Positions 1-9,216 of a stretch of 64,000 nucleotides of DNA are shown piece by piece. This DNA is from Cellvibrionaceae bacterium. Its GTDB lineage: Bacteria; Pseudomonadota; Gammaproteobacteria; Pseudomonadales; Cellvibrionaceae. How positions within the stretch are numbered: position 1 is the stretch's first letter; every line of letters begins with the position of its first letter. The stretch lies in NCBI GenBank assembly GCA_021151615.1, contig JAGKXA010000001.1:1-64000 (forward strand), given 5' to 3'. Position numbers and translations under genes: made by a program. A model generated the notes under the pieces. The model worked only from the letters and a program-made list of their open reading frames with translations. It was not told where the DNA came from and searched no databases.

Positions 1-237
1 AAATTTTTATATGGATCATTATATTTCGCTTTTGCTATGGCTGCTGTGTCACCGCTATTGCTAATGCAGGTATTAAATTTAAATGTTAAGCACGTAGTTG
101 CATTGTTTTTATTTAGTTTTCCTATATCTGGTTATTTGGCGGTGGATTTTTTGCGGGAGGGCGTTAAAATCTACAGAGGGGAGATGTTGGTTAAAAATCA
201 AAAGAAACATACAAGGCGAATTATTTTAGATAAATAA
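1..237 (+). CDS. 3' end of an unknown membrane protein (partial)
   Basis: The frame is open from the first base of the window, so the gene begins upstream and only about 78 C-terminal residues are visible. They contain hydrophobic stretches (around VALFLFSFPISGYLAVDFL) consistent with one or two membrane helices, followed by a basic, lysine-rich cytoplasmic-looking tail. I do not recognise a family. The next gene starts 300 bp downstream, so no operon link is suggested. Confidence 0.5.
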   Translation, partial: KFLYGSLYFAFAMAAVSPLLLMQVLNLNVKHVVALFLFSFPISGYLAVDFLREGVKIYRGEMLVKNQKKHTRRIILDK

Positions 238-539
238 CATTGAATGCTACTTTTTGAATATCGGATAAGGGGAAGCTATAACCACCCGCTTTGGTGCGAT
301 AACGCAAAACTCGGGGGTATAACTATGCCCAGTTTTATAAATTCGTGCCCAATATCGGCATTGGTTATTTCATAGTGCAAGTGAGTTGTAGTCATGGTTA
401 CTCATTGGTTGCTGTGGTAAATGCCTCTGTCAATATTCAGATATTTTTTTCTGGGTATATTAAATATGCATTGGATAGATATTTGCTGCTAATCTTCGCC
501 TTTCATCAATACTAATTAACTATATCGGTTGGAGGGAGC
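238..539. other. Intergenic region, nothing recognised
   Basis: About 300 bp between the partial membrane protein and the CE2 esterase. I see no convincing ORF, no strong terminator hairpin and no repeat. A GGAGG ribosome binding site lies at about 531-535, just before the GTG start of the esterase, so the promoter of that gene should lie in the AT-rich 420-520 stretch. Confidence 0.4.
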
Positions 540-1661
540 GTGAAGAGACTATTAAGTAGAAAAGTAGCTAACAAGGGTACGATATTAGGGGGAATAGTGT
601 TTTCATGTAGTGTGTTTGCCGATGTTGCTGCATCACAACCGGATTCCTATGCCTTACCAGTACACTACAGTGGTCGTGTACTGGTAGACAAAAAAGACGA
701 GCTCACAACTTATACCTATTCGTGGCCCGGTATTTATTTTGAAGCGGCGTTTAATGGGACTGAGTTGGATGTGCGGTTAGACGATGCTAACAATATCCTT
801 AATCTCATCATTGATGATAAAAAACCCATAGTGTTGACCAGGCCGGGAAAGATCACTCATTCACTAAAAAACCTGGGTAAGGGGCCGCACAAAGTCCGCC
901 TGGAAAAACGCACAGAAACGCCTATGGCAACGGGTGCATTTGAAGGGTTTTATGTTCCTGCAAAAGAAGCCTTGTTACAGCCCGAGCCCCGTCAACGAAA
1001 AATAGAATTTATCGGTGACTCATTTTCTGTTGGTTACGCTAATTTGTCGGCGAGTCGGCAATGTAATGACGACGAAATTATCAGTACTACTAACACCCAT
1101 CAGGCATTTGGTGCACTTACCGCAAAACACGTTAATGCCGATTATCAAATTAATGCAATTTCCGGCAGTGGTGTTGTGCGCAATTATAACGGCGCCTTCC
1201 CCGATGAAAATTTCCTGTTGTTTTATCCCTACACATTTGTAGGCAATAAAACCACTAAATACTCAAGCTCCTGGTCACCGAATATTATTGTGTTAGAGCT
1301 TGGGGGGAATGATTTTGCTACGCCCTTGAACCCGGGCGAAAAATGGGCCAGCCGTGAAGCGTTGCAACATGATTTTGTAAAAAGTTACACGTTGTTCATT
1401 CTTGGTTTACGCAAACAACATCCGCAGGCAAGCTTGATCTTGTTGGTGCCTCATGCTCCTTCCGATGAAATGCTTCAGCAGCATAATAAAGTGATAGAAC
1501 AGCTGAAATCCAATGGTCAAACCCGCGTGCACTTGCTGAAGCTTGGGTCTATGGAACTAACAGCTTGCCAATGGCACCCGTCTGCAAAAGATCATCTGGC
1601 GGTGAGCCAGCAGCTGGTTGATTTTATAAGTTCTAAACCCGAACTCTGGCAAGGTAAATAG
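540..1661 (+). CDS. CE2-family carbohydrate esterase (acetyl-xylan/glucomannan deacetylase type, SGNH fold)
   Basis: Predicted secreted deacetylase removing O-acetyl groups from plant polysaccharides. The GTG start at 540 is supported by GGAGG about 5 nt upstream; an export signal follows (GIVFSCSVFA, residues 18-27). An N-terminal beta-sandwich-like region (about 40-140) precedes an SGNH hydrolase domain with block I GDSFSVGY (nucleophile Ser161), block III GGND and block V WHP (His346). The residue two before the His, often Asp in SGNH enzymes, is Gln here, fitting the Ser-His dyad known for Cellvibrio CE2 enzymes. Its 373 residues fit an N-terminal jelly roll plus esterase, the CE2 layout. 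A broken AraC gene lies convergently downstream. Deacetylation of polysaccharide is family inference; the exact substrate is unknown. Confidence 0.82.
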   Translation: MKRLLSRKVANKGTILGGIVFSCSVFADVAASQPDSYALPVHYSGRVLVDKKDELTTYTYSWPGIYFEAAFNGTELDVRLDDANNILNLIIDDKKPIVLTRPGKITHSLKNLGKGPHKVRLEKRTETPMATGAFEGFYVPAKEALLQPEPRQRKIEFIGDSFSVGYANLSASRQCNDDEIISTTNTHQAFGALTAKHVNADYQINAISGSGVVRNYNGAFPDENFLLFYPYTFVGNKTTKYSSSWSPNIIVLELGGNDFATPLNPGEKWASREALQHDFVKSYTLFILGLRKQHPQASLILLVPHAPSDEMLQQHNKVIEQLKSNGQTRVHLLKLGSMELTACQWHPSAKDHLAVSQQLVDFISSKPELWQGK

Positions 1662-1670
1662 TCGTTTCAT

Positions 1671-2276
1671 TTATTGTGGCAAATGCTCCTGCCGGTATTC
1701 CGTGGGGGTTTTGCCCACATGCTTTTTAAAGAAAGTATTGAATACCGATTTGCTGTTAAAGCCAGCATCCAGATAAATATGGGTGATAGTTTTGGATTTG
1801 TGCTTGGGGTCGGCGAGCATTTTTTGCGCTTCTTCAATGCGATAGCGGTTAATAAATTCATAGAAGTTGCTACCGAAGTGGCGGTTGAATACCAGCGATA
1901 AATCCCGTGCGGGAATGTTCAGAGTTTCTGCCAGCATATCCAGGGTTAAATCCGGCTCCAAATAGGGTTTGTGTTCGCGCATAGCGCTGTCGATGCGTTC
2001 GGCAAAACCGGTGTTAAGTAGTCTTTCTTCCACCGGCTTTTTAGCGTCATCCTTTTGCTTTACTGCAATAAAGCCAGAGAAGTAGCGCATGCTGGTAAAT
2101 ACCAGTACTAGTACCAACACAAAGACCACGTAGTAACCGGTTAACCCAATCACTTCAAACCAGTGTGGGTGGAAGGGAATAAATAAGTGTAGGATCTTGG
2201 TGCAGGCGAGGGTGGCCTCAGTGGTGGCAATAATCAGGAAGCCGATTACCAAACCAATCAGCCAGCGAATTTGCTA
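1671..2276 (-). pseudogene. 5'-truncated AraC-family regulator with C-terminal HTH domain
   Basis: The readable frame encodes two hydrophobic helices, a short linker and a complete AraC-type DNA-binding domain (HTH helices around LAETLNIPARDLSLVF and YLDAGFNSKSVFNTFF, ending GKTPTEYRQ). Membrane-bound AraC regulators of this type usually have several N-terminal helices and about 350 residues. Here the frame is stopped by TAG at 2274-2276 directly before RWLIGLVIG, which reads like the interior of a helix. The only usable start is a weak TTG at 2252 giving 193 residues. I infer a remnant whose 5' half was deleted; it may once have regulated the adjacent esterase or glucanase. A functional short form cannot be excluded. 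Confidence 0.65.
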
Positions 2277-2490
2277 ACCTATTGTTTATGCGTTTATTTT
2301 TCACCTTTGTTCCAGTTTCTGGTTATGCAGTGTGACAAAACTGGGAGCCAATAGCGTTCGCGTAGCGGTTATTCGAACGCACAACTACCCGTAAATACCT
2401 ACACTGGGCACATAGAAATTCCATGTGCTTTCATCTATGTGCTTCCGATAGTTCATCAGAAAACACAATAAATCAGATAAGAGGTTTTCC

Positions 2491-4271
2491 GTGAAAACGA
2501 TTAGGTCTCGTTGTGTTCAGACGTTTATTTTTCTAGGGGCGAGCCTCGCTGCCAGCCTGACCAGTGTACACACCAGTGCACAAAGTTTTTTGCGTGCAGA
2601 CGGTCAATTTATTGTGAATGAACAGGGCGAAAAAATTCTATTGCGCGGAATGGGGTTAGGCGGTTGGATGCTGCAGGAAGGTTATATGCTCAAGCTGGGC
2701 AAACTGGGCCAGCAGCATGTGATGCGCGCAAAGTTTGAAGAGTTGGCGGGCAAAGAAGCGACCGACGAATTTTATAAAGCCTGGCTCGCCAACCACACTA
2801 CCAAAGCGGATATAGATGCAATGGCGCAATGGGGATTTAACTCTGTTCGTTTACCTATGCATTTTAACCTTTATACCTTGCCTATTGAGCAAGAACCAAT
2901 TGCGGGTCAAAACACCTGGTTGGAGCAGGGCTTTGCCATGACTGATCAGTTAATCGCCTGGGCCAAGGCGAATAATATGTATGTGATTCTGGATTTGCAT
3001 GCGGCACCGGGCGGGCAGGGCAACGATTTTGCAATTTCTGATCGCAATCCCAATTTGCCGTCACTCTGGCAGAGTGAAGCCAATCAACAAAAAATGGTCG
3101 CGCTCTGGCGCAAGCTCGCACAGCGCTATGCCAATGAATCTGCGGTCGCTGCCTACGACATTATCAATGAGCCCAACTGGGGCTTTGAAAGTGCAGACGA
3201 TAAAAATGGCTGCAAAGAAACCAAAAACGTACCACTGAAAAAATTACTACAGGATGTTGTCCAGGCTATTCGTGAGGTGGATAACAAACATATTGTGATT
3301 ATTGAGGGTAATTGCTGGGGCAATAATTACGCCGGGGTATTGCCACTATGGGATAACGAGGGGCTAATAAAAACCTGGTGTTGAGTTTCCATAAATATTG
3401 GAACAACAACACTGTTGGCGATATCAGCGGCCATTTGGCGCTGCGTGAAAAATACAATATACCCATCTGGTTGGGGGAATCGGGCGAAAATTCCAATCTC
3501 TGGTTTACCGATGCAATTCAATTGGTGGAGTCCCAGGGAATTGGCTGGGCATGGTGGCCGTTGAAAAAACTTGGGTTTAATAATCCTCTTGAAATAAAAC
3601 CCAATGCGGATTATTTGAAAGTGGTTGACCATTTAAATGGTAAAGGTGAAAAACCAAGCGTCGCTGTTGTGAAAAAAGCATTATTGCAATTGGCGGAGGA
3701 TGTTCGCTTTGAAAATAATCAGTTCCACCCGGAGGTGATTGATGCCATGTTTCGTCAACCTTACTCCCATGCAAGTCTGCCGTTTAAACAACACCGCATT
3801 AAAAAATCTGGCGGTACAGTATTAGCGGTGGATTTTGATTTGGGCCGCAGTGGTGTCGCCTATTGGGATTCTGATTCTGCCAATTATCACGTATCAACCG
3901 GTAAAGAGCGCACGCCCTGGAACCGTGGCACTACTTATCGCAATGAGGGTGTAGATATTGAATTTGATGCAGAAAGAAATTCTTATGTGGTGAATCACAT
4001 TGAAGCGGGTGAATGGCTGGAATATACGTTGCAGGTGGATAACGCCGGCACTTACGAACTAGCAGCGGTTGTTAAAGCGCCAAATGGCGACGGAAAAATG
4101 AGTGTGAGTGTGAACAATCAAAATTTGAATGCAGACGTAAATGTACCTGCATCACAAAATTATCAATCAGTAACAATTTCAGGTGTCAAATTGTTACAAG
4201 GTGCCAACAGGTTACGGTTTTACTCAAAATCAGGTGCGTATAATCTCCACTCGTTAGTGTTACACCCTTGA
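2491..4271 (+). pseudogene. GH5-family glucanase with C-terminal CBM6, interrupted by a frameshift
   Basis: Starts at GTG 2491 after AAGAGG, with a signal peptide ending near SAQS. The first frame carries a GH5 TIM-barrel start (GMGLGGWMLQEG, then NSVRLP and LDLHAAPG) and the acid/base motif INEPNW (Glu227). It stops at 3382-3384. The barrel continues in another frame (LSFHKYWNN, then nucleophile motif IWLGESGEN at about 3465-3490), followed by a CBM6-like beta-sandwich (HIEAGEWLEYTLQV) to 4271. Adding one base to the G run at 3360-3363 restores a single 593-residue protein. The enzyme would cleave a beta-glucan outside the cytoplasm. Real frameshift, phase variation and sequencing error cannot be told apart here. 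Confidence 0.82.
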
Positions 4272-4322
4272 TGCTTTTTTCTCGTGCTGTAGCAAATCGT
4301 TTTCCGATTTAGCTATCCCTTC

Positions 4323-4346
4323 GGGAGCCGTTTGGCTCCCTTTTTT
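4323..4346 (+). terminator. Rho-independent terminator after the GH5-CBM6 gene
   Basis: GGGAGCC, a four-base loop, GGCTCCC and then six T residues, about 50 bp after the stop codon. It is a textbook intrinsic terminator on the plus strand. Confidence 0.88.
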
Positions 4347-4385
4347 CATTTAAGTATTTTTCGCGAATGAATTCTTTTTCCATAG

Positions 4386-4712
4386 CAGCCTATAGATGGC
4401 AATACCAATTCGCGTTGGGCCAGCCGATGGAGCGATGCGCAATGGATTAAAGTGGATCTTGGTTCAGTGCAAAGCATCAGCCGTGTAAAACTAAATTGGG
4501 AAGGAGCTTTCGGAAAAAATTATCAAGTGCAAACTTCAACCGATAACGTGAATTGGACAACCATTCACACGGTAACCAACGGTGATGGTGCAATTGATGA
4601 TTTAACAGTAAGTGGTTCCGGTCGCTATGTGTGTATTAATGGCACTGCACGTGGCACTGGTTACGGTTATTCGTTGTGGGATTTTGAGGTTTATTGGCTG
4701 GTGCATTTTTAA
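4386..4712 (+). pseudogene. Orphan CBM32 / F5-8 type C (discoidin) domain fragment
   Basis: In one frame the stretch reads as most of a discoidin-like carbohydrate-binding module: PIDGNTNSRWAS, then QWIKVDLGSVQSISRVKLNWE, NYQVQTSTDNVNWT and a C-terminal GYSLWDFEVY. A stop codon (4383-4385) sits directly before it and there is no proper start; the first usable initiator is GTG 4452, already inside the domain. The N-terminal strands and any catalytic domain are missing. It is best read as the tail of a larger glycoside hydrolase or lyase gene whose 5' part was lost, lying just after the GH5 terminator. Confidence 0.68.
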
Positions 4713-4876
4713 ATATACCAATCTTTAGAAAAGCAACCCTCCCTGCCACCTTATAAATTGATTCAGTTGATCGCGTTCGCTAGTATACATGACCTGCAAT
4801 TGATTGCAGGTTGGGCAATAGTTACTAGAGAATAAAATAATTAACATCAGATTTTCAATTGACAAAGGGGAAGGAA

Positions 4877-6868
4877 ATGTCAAGGTATTTGCGTTTTTTC
4901 GGGCTATTTTTTGTGTTGTTAATGCAAGGATGCGGTGGTGGAGGGGGCGGTGGATCTTCGAAAGATAATACGGCTACAAATAATGGGTACTCGATAACGG
5001 TATCGGATTCGTCGTATACCTTTAATGAAAAATGGGGAAGTGACACGACCAAATCAAAGGTTATTACCGCGACCTACAAAGGCGATGGTTTGGTTGTTGG
5101 ATATCCTCCAGGCGTTACTGTGCCAACATGGTTAACGATTCAGTCATCGGGCAACTCGGTCACTCTTACGCCCAACGCGTATGAATTTATTGGTTCCCGC
5201 CAAACTACCTTGCGTTTCGCAACTGGTAAAGCGGATGGATCAAGTGTTGTATATAAAGATGTAAATATCACTTTAAATATTGAAGATACTCTTGCTTTGA
5301 CCAGTACAGATACGTTGGTATTTGGTGGTATTGCAGGGAATCCTGATTTTTCAGACGCGCAAAAAATTTCTGTTTATACCGGTCAAATGGCGTGGACGCT
5401 AACCGGACCTGATTGGTTAAGCTTTAGTAAAGCATCCGGCACTGGATGGACAGATGTTACCATTGCTGTCAAACCTAATGCTTTGCCGGCAGGTAATAAT
5501 GTAGGTGTGATTACAGCAACTGCAAATGGTAAAACTGCTACAAAAAATATTACTTTGGCGCTTGATGGGCCGCGAGTGTGGACTGCGAGTCCGCATGTCG
5601 CTTTGACCTTCGTTGGCGGTGTGGATGCGTTAACTAAATCGATTTCCTTGTATGGAAACAGTGATCCGGCACTTTTCAATTTATCTGTGCAAAGTGGCGC
5701 AACCTGGTTAACTGGAAGCATTTCTAATGGGCGTATTAATGTGGCCGCTGATCCAACAGGGCTTTCTGATGGTTATTATCAATCTGAGCTCACAGTAACC
5801 AGTGCAGCAACGAAGCTGGAAGAAAATTACAAATTAGTAGTTGGCTTTTATAAGCAAACAACCCCGGCTGCAGACAGTAAAGAAATTATTGTCTTCCAGG
5901 GCTCTAAAAATGCCAGGAATATAAATTATGTAGCCGATACTCTTCGCCCACACATTTATGTCTACTCTAGAGATTTATATAAGGTTGAAGGCTACAACTA
6001 TTATACTGGCGACAAGATCCTTGATTTGCCATTCGGTAATGGGTCATCAAATAACATCACCGGAATCAGTGATGATGGGAACAGCTTGTTGATTTCAAAT
6101 GGGCCGCAACAATTTTCTTACAATTTTAATTCGCGTGAACTAAAAGATGATAAGCGCAATCCTAATGCTCAAATTAGATTGGCTGGAAAAATGTTTAAAG
6201 TTGGCGGTGCACTTAGTGATGTAGAAATAACGAATGATGACGGCTCGCAGATATATTATAGAAATCCAGACCGGTATAATACTGGCCCAATTAGTGTTGC
6301 ATCAGATTATTGTTCAAGTGAGGGCGGCGATGTGCTTTTTTCGGTAATGTCCGCCCCTCGTCCGTTGAGAGTACATGATGTCTTATTTTTTCAACGCGCG
6401 GGTTTTATCAAATTTAATCTTAAACATCAAACGTCTGAATCATATAACTCATGTACTAAATTTCTTAGAAAGGATTCGCAAGATATTTGGTTTAATAATA
6501 CGCGTTTAACTTTTACGAAGGGTTCTGGATTTGGTTCTTCTGTAACATTGCCAAAGCCAGATGGATATTTGCCAGATCGCCTCAGTTTCATTTCGCTCGA
6601 GGCAGACGATGATAGTAATGCCTATGTTATCTGGCGTCATTTCACGGGAGCTGCGATTCAGCCTCATGTATTGGTAAAATATGATTCGGCTGGGATGGTT
6701 TCTCATGTGGAAGAGTTAAGTGGTGATTCGCCTGAAATCTATCTTCCTCAATATTCGAATCAGCCGCAAATTTTCCTAAGCGGTGACAATATGCGTTTAA
6801 TTACTGTCAGGGATTCTTTTAGCGCTAAATCGGGACATATCTCGGTTGTCTCCCAGAAAAAGCCCTAA
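4877..6868 (+). CDS. Outer-membrane lipoprotein with BACON-like domains and beta-propeller-like C-terminus
   Basis: The ATG at 4877 follows a strong AAGGGGAAGG ribosome binding site and is preferred over the in-frame TTG at 4859. The 663-residue product has a lipobox (LLMQGC, Cys19) followed by a seven-glycine run and a Ser-rich linker, typical of surface lipoproteins. Residues about 35-330 contain Ig-like repeats resembling BACON domains (WLSFSKASGTGW, PAGNNVGVITATANG). The C-terminal half has repeated short strands (DDGNSLLISNG, DDDSNAYVIWRHF) suggesting a propeller. Function is unknown; carbohydrate or mucin binding is a BACON-based guess. It stands alone between two terminators. Confidence 0.68.
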   Translation: MSRYLRFFGLFFVLLMQGCGGGGGGGSSKDNTATNNGYSITVSDSSYTFNEKWGSDTTKSKVITATYKGDGLVVGYPPGVTVPTWLTIQSSGNSVTLTPNAYEFIGSRQTTLRFATGKADGSSVVYKDVNITLNIEDTLALTSTDTLVFGGIAGNPDFSDAQKISVYTGQMAWTLTGPDWLSFSKASGTGWTDVTIAVKPNALPAGNNVGVITATANGKTATKNITLALDGPRVWTASPHVALTFVGGVDALTKSISLYGNSDPALFNLSVQSGATWLTGSISNGRINVAADPTGLSDGYYQSELTVTSAATKLEENYKLVVGFYKQTTPAADSKEIIVFQGSKNARNINYVADTLRPHIYVYSRDLYKVEGYNYYTGDKILDLPFGNGSSNNITGISDDGNSLLISNGPQQFSYNFNSRELKDDKRNPNAQIRLAGKMFKVGGALSDVEITNDDGSQIYYRNPDRYNTGPISVASDYCSSEGGDVLFSVMSAPRPLRVHDVLFFQRAGFIKFNLKHQTSESYNSCTKFLRKDSQDIWFNNTRLTFTKGSGFGSSVTLPKPDGYLPDRLSFISLEADDDSNAYVIWRHFTGAAIQPHVLVKYDSAGMVSHVEELSGDSPEIYLPQYSNQPQIFLSGDNMRLITVRDSFSAKSGHISVVSQKKP

Positions 6869-6908
6869 TCAAAAACAACGGGACTCTGGAGCTTAGAGTT
6901 AAATAGAG

Positions 6909-6935
6909 AAAGCGGCATTTTTTGCCGCTTTTGTT
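6909..6935 (+). terminator. Rho-independent terminator after the lipoprotein gene
   Basis: AAGCGGCA, a five-T loop, TGCCGCTT and then a T-rich tract (TTGTTGTTTT), about 40 bp downstream of the stop codon at 6868. Confidence 0.85.
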
Positions 6936-7052
6936 GTTTTAGTGGAGAGCAAAAAAAATTCTTTCTGGCTGTCGAAACCCCGTCCGCCCAATCGACTATT
7001 AAGTACCATAATCATGGTTAACAGATTATTTCACCTTAATAGGAGATTCATT

Positions 7053-7499
7053 ATGTCCACCAATAGTGTGCATTTTCACCGTGTTTTGCGCAGCACGCCG
7101 GAAAAGGTTTATCGCGCCTTTACCGATGCCGATGCCTTTGCGCGATGGCTCCCACCCTGCGGGTTTACCGCCAAAGTTCACCATTTTGATGCCAAAGTGG
7201 GTGGGTCCTATAAGATGTCATTCACCAACTTTACTACCGGGAATAGCCATTCCTTTGGCGGTACCTATCTGGAATTAACACCGCACAAGTACATTTCCTA
7301 CAGCGCGAAATTTGACGCCCCCAATTTGCCTGGGGAAATGCGCACAACCGTGGAGTTAACCCCTGTGCCCTGTGGTGTTGAGGTCAACATTAAACAGGAG
7401 GGCATTCCTGAAGTTATTCCGGTATCTGGTTGTTATCTGGGATGGCAGGAATCGCTGCAGTTTTTAGCGCAATTGGTAGAGCCGGAAATTCCTGAATAA
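7053..7499 (+). CDS. SRPBCC-family protein, AHSA1-like (COG3832)
   Basis: The start chosen is ATG 7053, preceded by AGGAG at about 7041; an upstream in-frame ATG at 6942 lies in the terminator tail and gives a non-conserved extension. The 148-residue product has the N-terminal signature of AHSA1/START-like proteins (HFHRVLRSTPEKVYRAFTD, then FARWLPP) and the late GWQESLQFLAQLVE helix. These are small cytoplasmic proteins with a hydrophobic cavity; the ligand is unknown. It may be co-transcribed with the VOC protein 81 bp downstream, a common pairing in proteobacteria. Confidence 0.85.
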   Translation: MSTNSVHFHRVLRSTPEKVYRAFTDADAFARWLPPCGFTAKVHHFDAKVGGSYKMSFTNFTTGNSHSFGGTYLELTPHKYISYSAKFDAPNLPGEMRTTVELTPVPCGVEVNIKQEGIPEVIPVSGCYLGWQESLQFLAQLVEPEIPE

Positions 7500-7580
7500 C
7501 ACCGAGAACATGTTTGGCTAATTGACCAAAATGTTGTGTGAGATGGTGATGCGAATTTATTAATCCTATGGAGAATTGAT

Positions 7581-8066
7581 ATGAATACTCCCTCAAGAAA
7601 TACAATCTGTATTTGGTATGATCGCGATGCCGAAGCAGCGGCGCGCTTTTATGCCGATACCTTTCCCGATACATTTGTGACTGCTGTGAACCTTGCGCCG
7701 GGCGATTATCCGTCAGGTAAGCAAGGTAATGTACTAACGGTTGAATTCACCGTGATGGGAATTCCTTGCCTTGGCCTCAATGGCGGCCCCGCCTTCAAAC
7801 ACAGCGAAGCTTTTTCATTTCAAATTGCTACTAAAGACCAGGCCGAAACCGATCGCTATTGGAATGCGATAGTTAACAATGGTGGTCAGGAAAGTGAATG
7901 TGGTTGGTGCAAAGATAAATGGGGAATATCCTGGCAAATTACCCCCATTGTATTATCCCAAGGCGTAACCCACCCGAATCCCGTTATCGCCAAACGCGTC
8001 TTCGAAGTCATGATGACCATGCGCAAGATTGATGTCGCGGCAATTGAAAAAGCAATTCGTGGGTAA
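7581..8066 (+). CDS. VOC-family protein, PhnB / 3-demethylubiquinone methyltransferase-like
   Basis: A 161-residue cytoplasmic protein of the glyoxalase/bleomycin-resistance superfamily. It opens with TICIWYDRDAEAAARFYADTF, typical of the PhnB-like group, and has the repeated beta-alpha-beta pattern with FKHSEAFSFQIAT and GWCKDKWGISWQITP. The methyltransferase name attached to the family is historical; no SAM motif is present and the reaction is unknown. The ATG is preceded by GGAG at about 7571. It follows the AHSA1-like gene by 81 bp on the same strand, suggesting one transcript. Confidence 0.87.
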   Translation: MNTPSRNTICIWYDRDAEAAARFYADTFPDTFVTAVNLAPGDYPSGKQGNVLTVEFTVMGIPCLGLNGGPAFKHSEAFSFQIATKDQAETDRYWNAIVNNGGQESECGWCKDKWGISWQITPIVLSQGVTHPNPVIAKRVFEVMMTMRKIDVAAIEKAIRG

Positions 8067-8139
8067 CTCGGGTGGTTAATGCCCATAAATTGCGTTATCA
8101 GCTTGATTAGGGCAGCATTGGCTGCCTATATTTTTTCTC

Positions 8140-8592
8140 GTGAGTTGTATGATTGATACCGAAGCCAGAAAAATAGCCGCCGAAGTTACCCGAAGGTTTG
8201 TTGCCGGGCAGATTTCAAATTTTAAGTTTGAAGACCAGTTTCCTGCTTCTAAAGATCCAGCGATGAAAGCAATCGAGGATACGCTTTGGTGCTTTTATGA
8301 TGACTTTGAGGAGCATTGCATTAAAGGGAAGTGGGCTGTGCCTGATGCAACCCAATCAATTATGTGGCGTTGGGTAATGTTTCTGTATTCAGATGAAGAA
8401 TACCTATGGCCCACAATCAGATTTCCCGGGGTTCGCCCGATTCAATTTGGTTTACTGGGGAAAATTTTTAATCGCCATAAAAGACAGCATGAATTTTTAA
8501 ATTCGGGTGACATTGAATTTTGGCCGTTTATCAGTAAAGCGTCTTACCTAAAGGCCAAACAAAACCCGGTACTTTTGGCTGGGGTCAAATAA
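8140..8592 (+). CDS. Hypothetical cytoplasmic protein
   Basis: About 150 residues, charged, without signal peptide or membrane helix; I recognise no family. Visible features are an N-terminal helix (EARKIAAEVTRRFVAG), a Trp/Phe-rich middle (EDTLWCFYDDFEEH, IMWRWVMFLYSDEEYLWPTI) and a basic C-terminal part. It may start at GTG 8140 or ATG 8149; neither has a clear ribosome binding site. The composition (acidic, aromatic, DDFEEH) resembles immunity-like or DUF proteins, but that is only an impression. Confidence 0.6.
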   Translation: MSCMIDTEARKIAAEVTRRFVAGQISNFKFEDQFPASKDPAMKAIEDTLWCFYDDFEEHCIKGKWAVPDATQSIMWRWVMFLYSDEEYLWPTIRFPGVRPIQFGLLGKIFNRHKRQHEFLNSGDIEFWPFISKASYLKAKQNPVLLAGVK

Positions 8593-8639
8593 TTTTCAGT
8601 TACTCAACGGAGCTTGCGTGTCCCTCATTTGGGTATGGG

Positions 8640-8753
8640 GTGGTGATCTATCAGTATGGCAATGGGGGCGGTGCTATTGCCTATTGGTGGTATCTTTTGC
8701 CGGTAGTCGCGGCAGCAATTTATCTGGTTTATGCCGTAAATCTAAATAAATAG
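8640..8753 (+). CDS. Possible 37-residue single-helix membrane peptide or gene remnant
   Basis: A frame starting at GTG 8640 or 8643 encodes a short peptide with a strongly hydrophobic helix (YLLPVVAAAIYLVYAV) and a stop at 8751. The frame stays open upstream, overlapping the end of the preceding gene, without an ATG. No good ribosome binding site is visible. It could be a real small membrane protein or the tail of a decayed gene. Codon choice looks protein-like. Confidence 0.25.
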   Translation: MVIYQYGNGGGAIAYWWYLLPVVAAAIYLVYAVNLNK

Positions 8754-9216
8754 CCTTTGGGGATTGTGCCGATTTACCCTTATCGCAACATGGCACAATC
8801 ACTCTTTCACATTTTCCGCACTTTGTCGTTTCCCTCTACCGCACACATCGGTAACCACCAAACTGTTACCCAAATCCGCACGGGTAGTTAATTCCTTCAC
8901 AAATTCTGTAACCCTATTGCGCAAAAAAATGAGAAACGCGTTTCAGATTAGGTTTTCGAAAGTGGGAAGTTACCGCTGTGAGGTTCGAGTTTTTTCTGTT
9001 TGAGTTTGTTAGCCGAAAATACCTGATTTATATGGCTTTTTTGTTTCGTTTGATTATTTGAGTTTTGACTGCATTTTTTTATACTCGCCTTCGTGCTACA
9101 GCGATAGAAAAAATAAAAGCCATGGTTTTTAAAAATAATAAAGAATGAGCCCCAGTTGTTAATAGCGTATGAGCTGCTCATACACTTACTTAATACCTTA
9201 TTTAAAGGAATCAGTT
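8754..9216 (+). promoter_or_regulatory. Regulatory region upstream of the laminarinase, with a LacI-type palindrome
   Basis: No gene is apparent in these 460 bp. At 8933-8944 there is a perfect 12-bp palindrome GAAACGCGTTTC with central CG, the format of LacI/GalR-family operators. A separate 9-bp inverted repeat (GATTGTGCC at 8762-8770 with GGCACAATC at 8792-8800) lies upstream. The palindrome is 270 bp before the laminarinase start, so direct control is only a guess. The ribosome binding site AAAGGA sits at about 9205. Confidence 0.4.
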
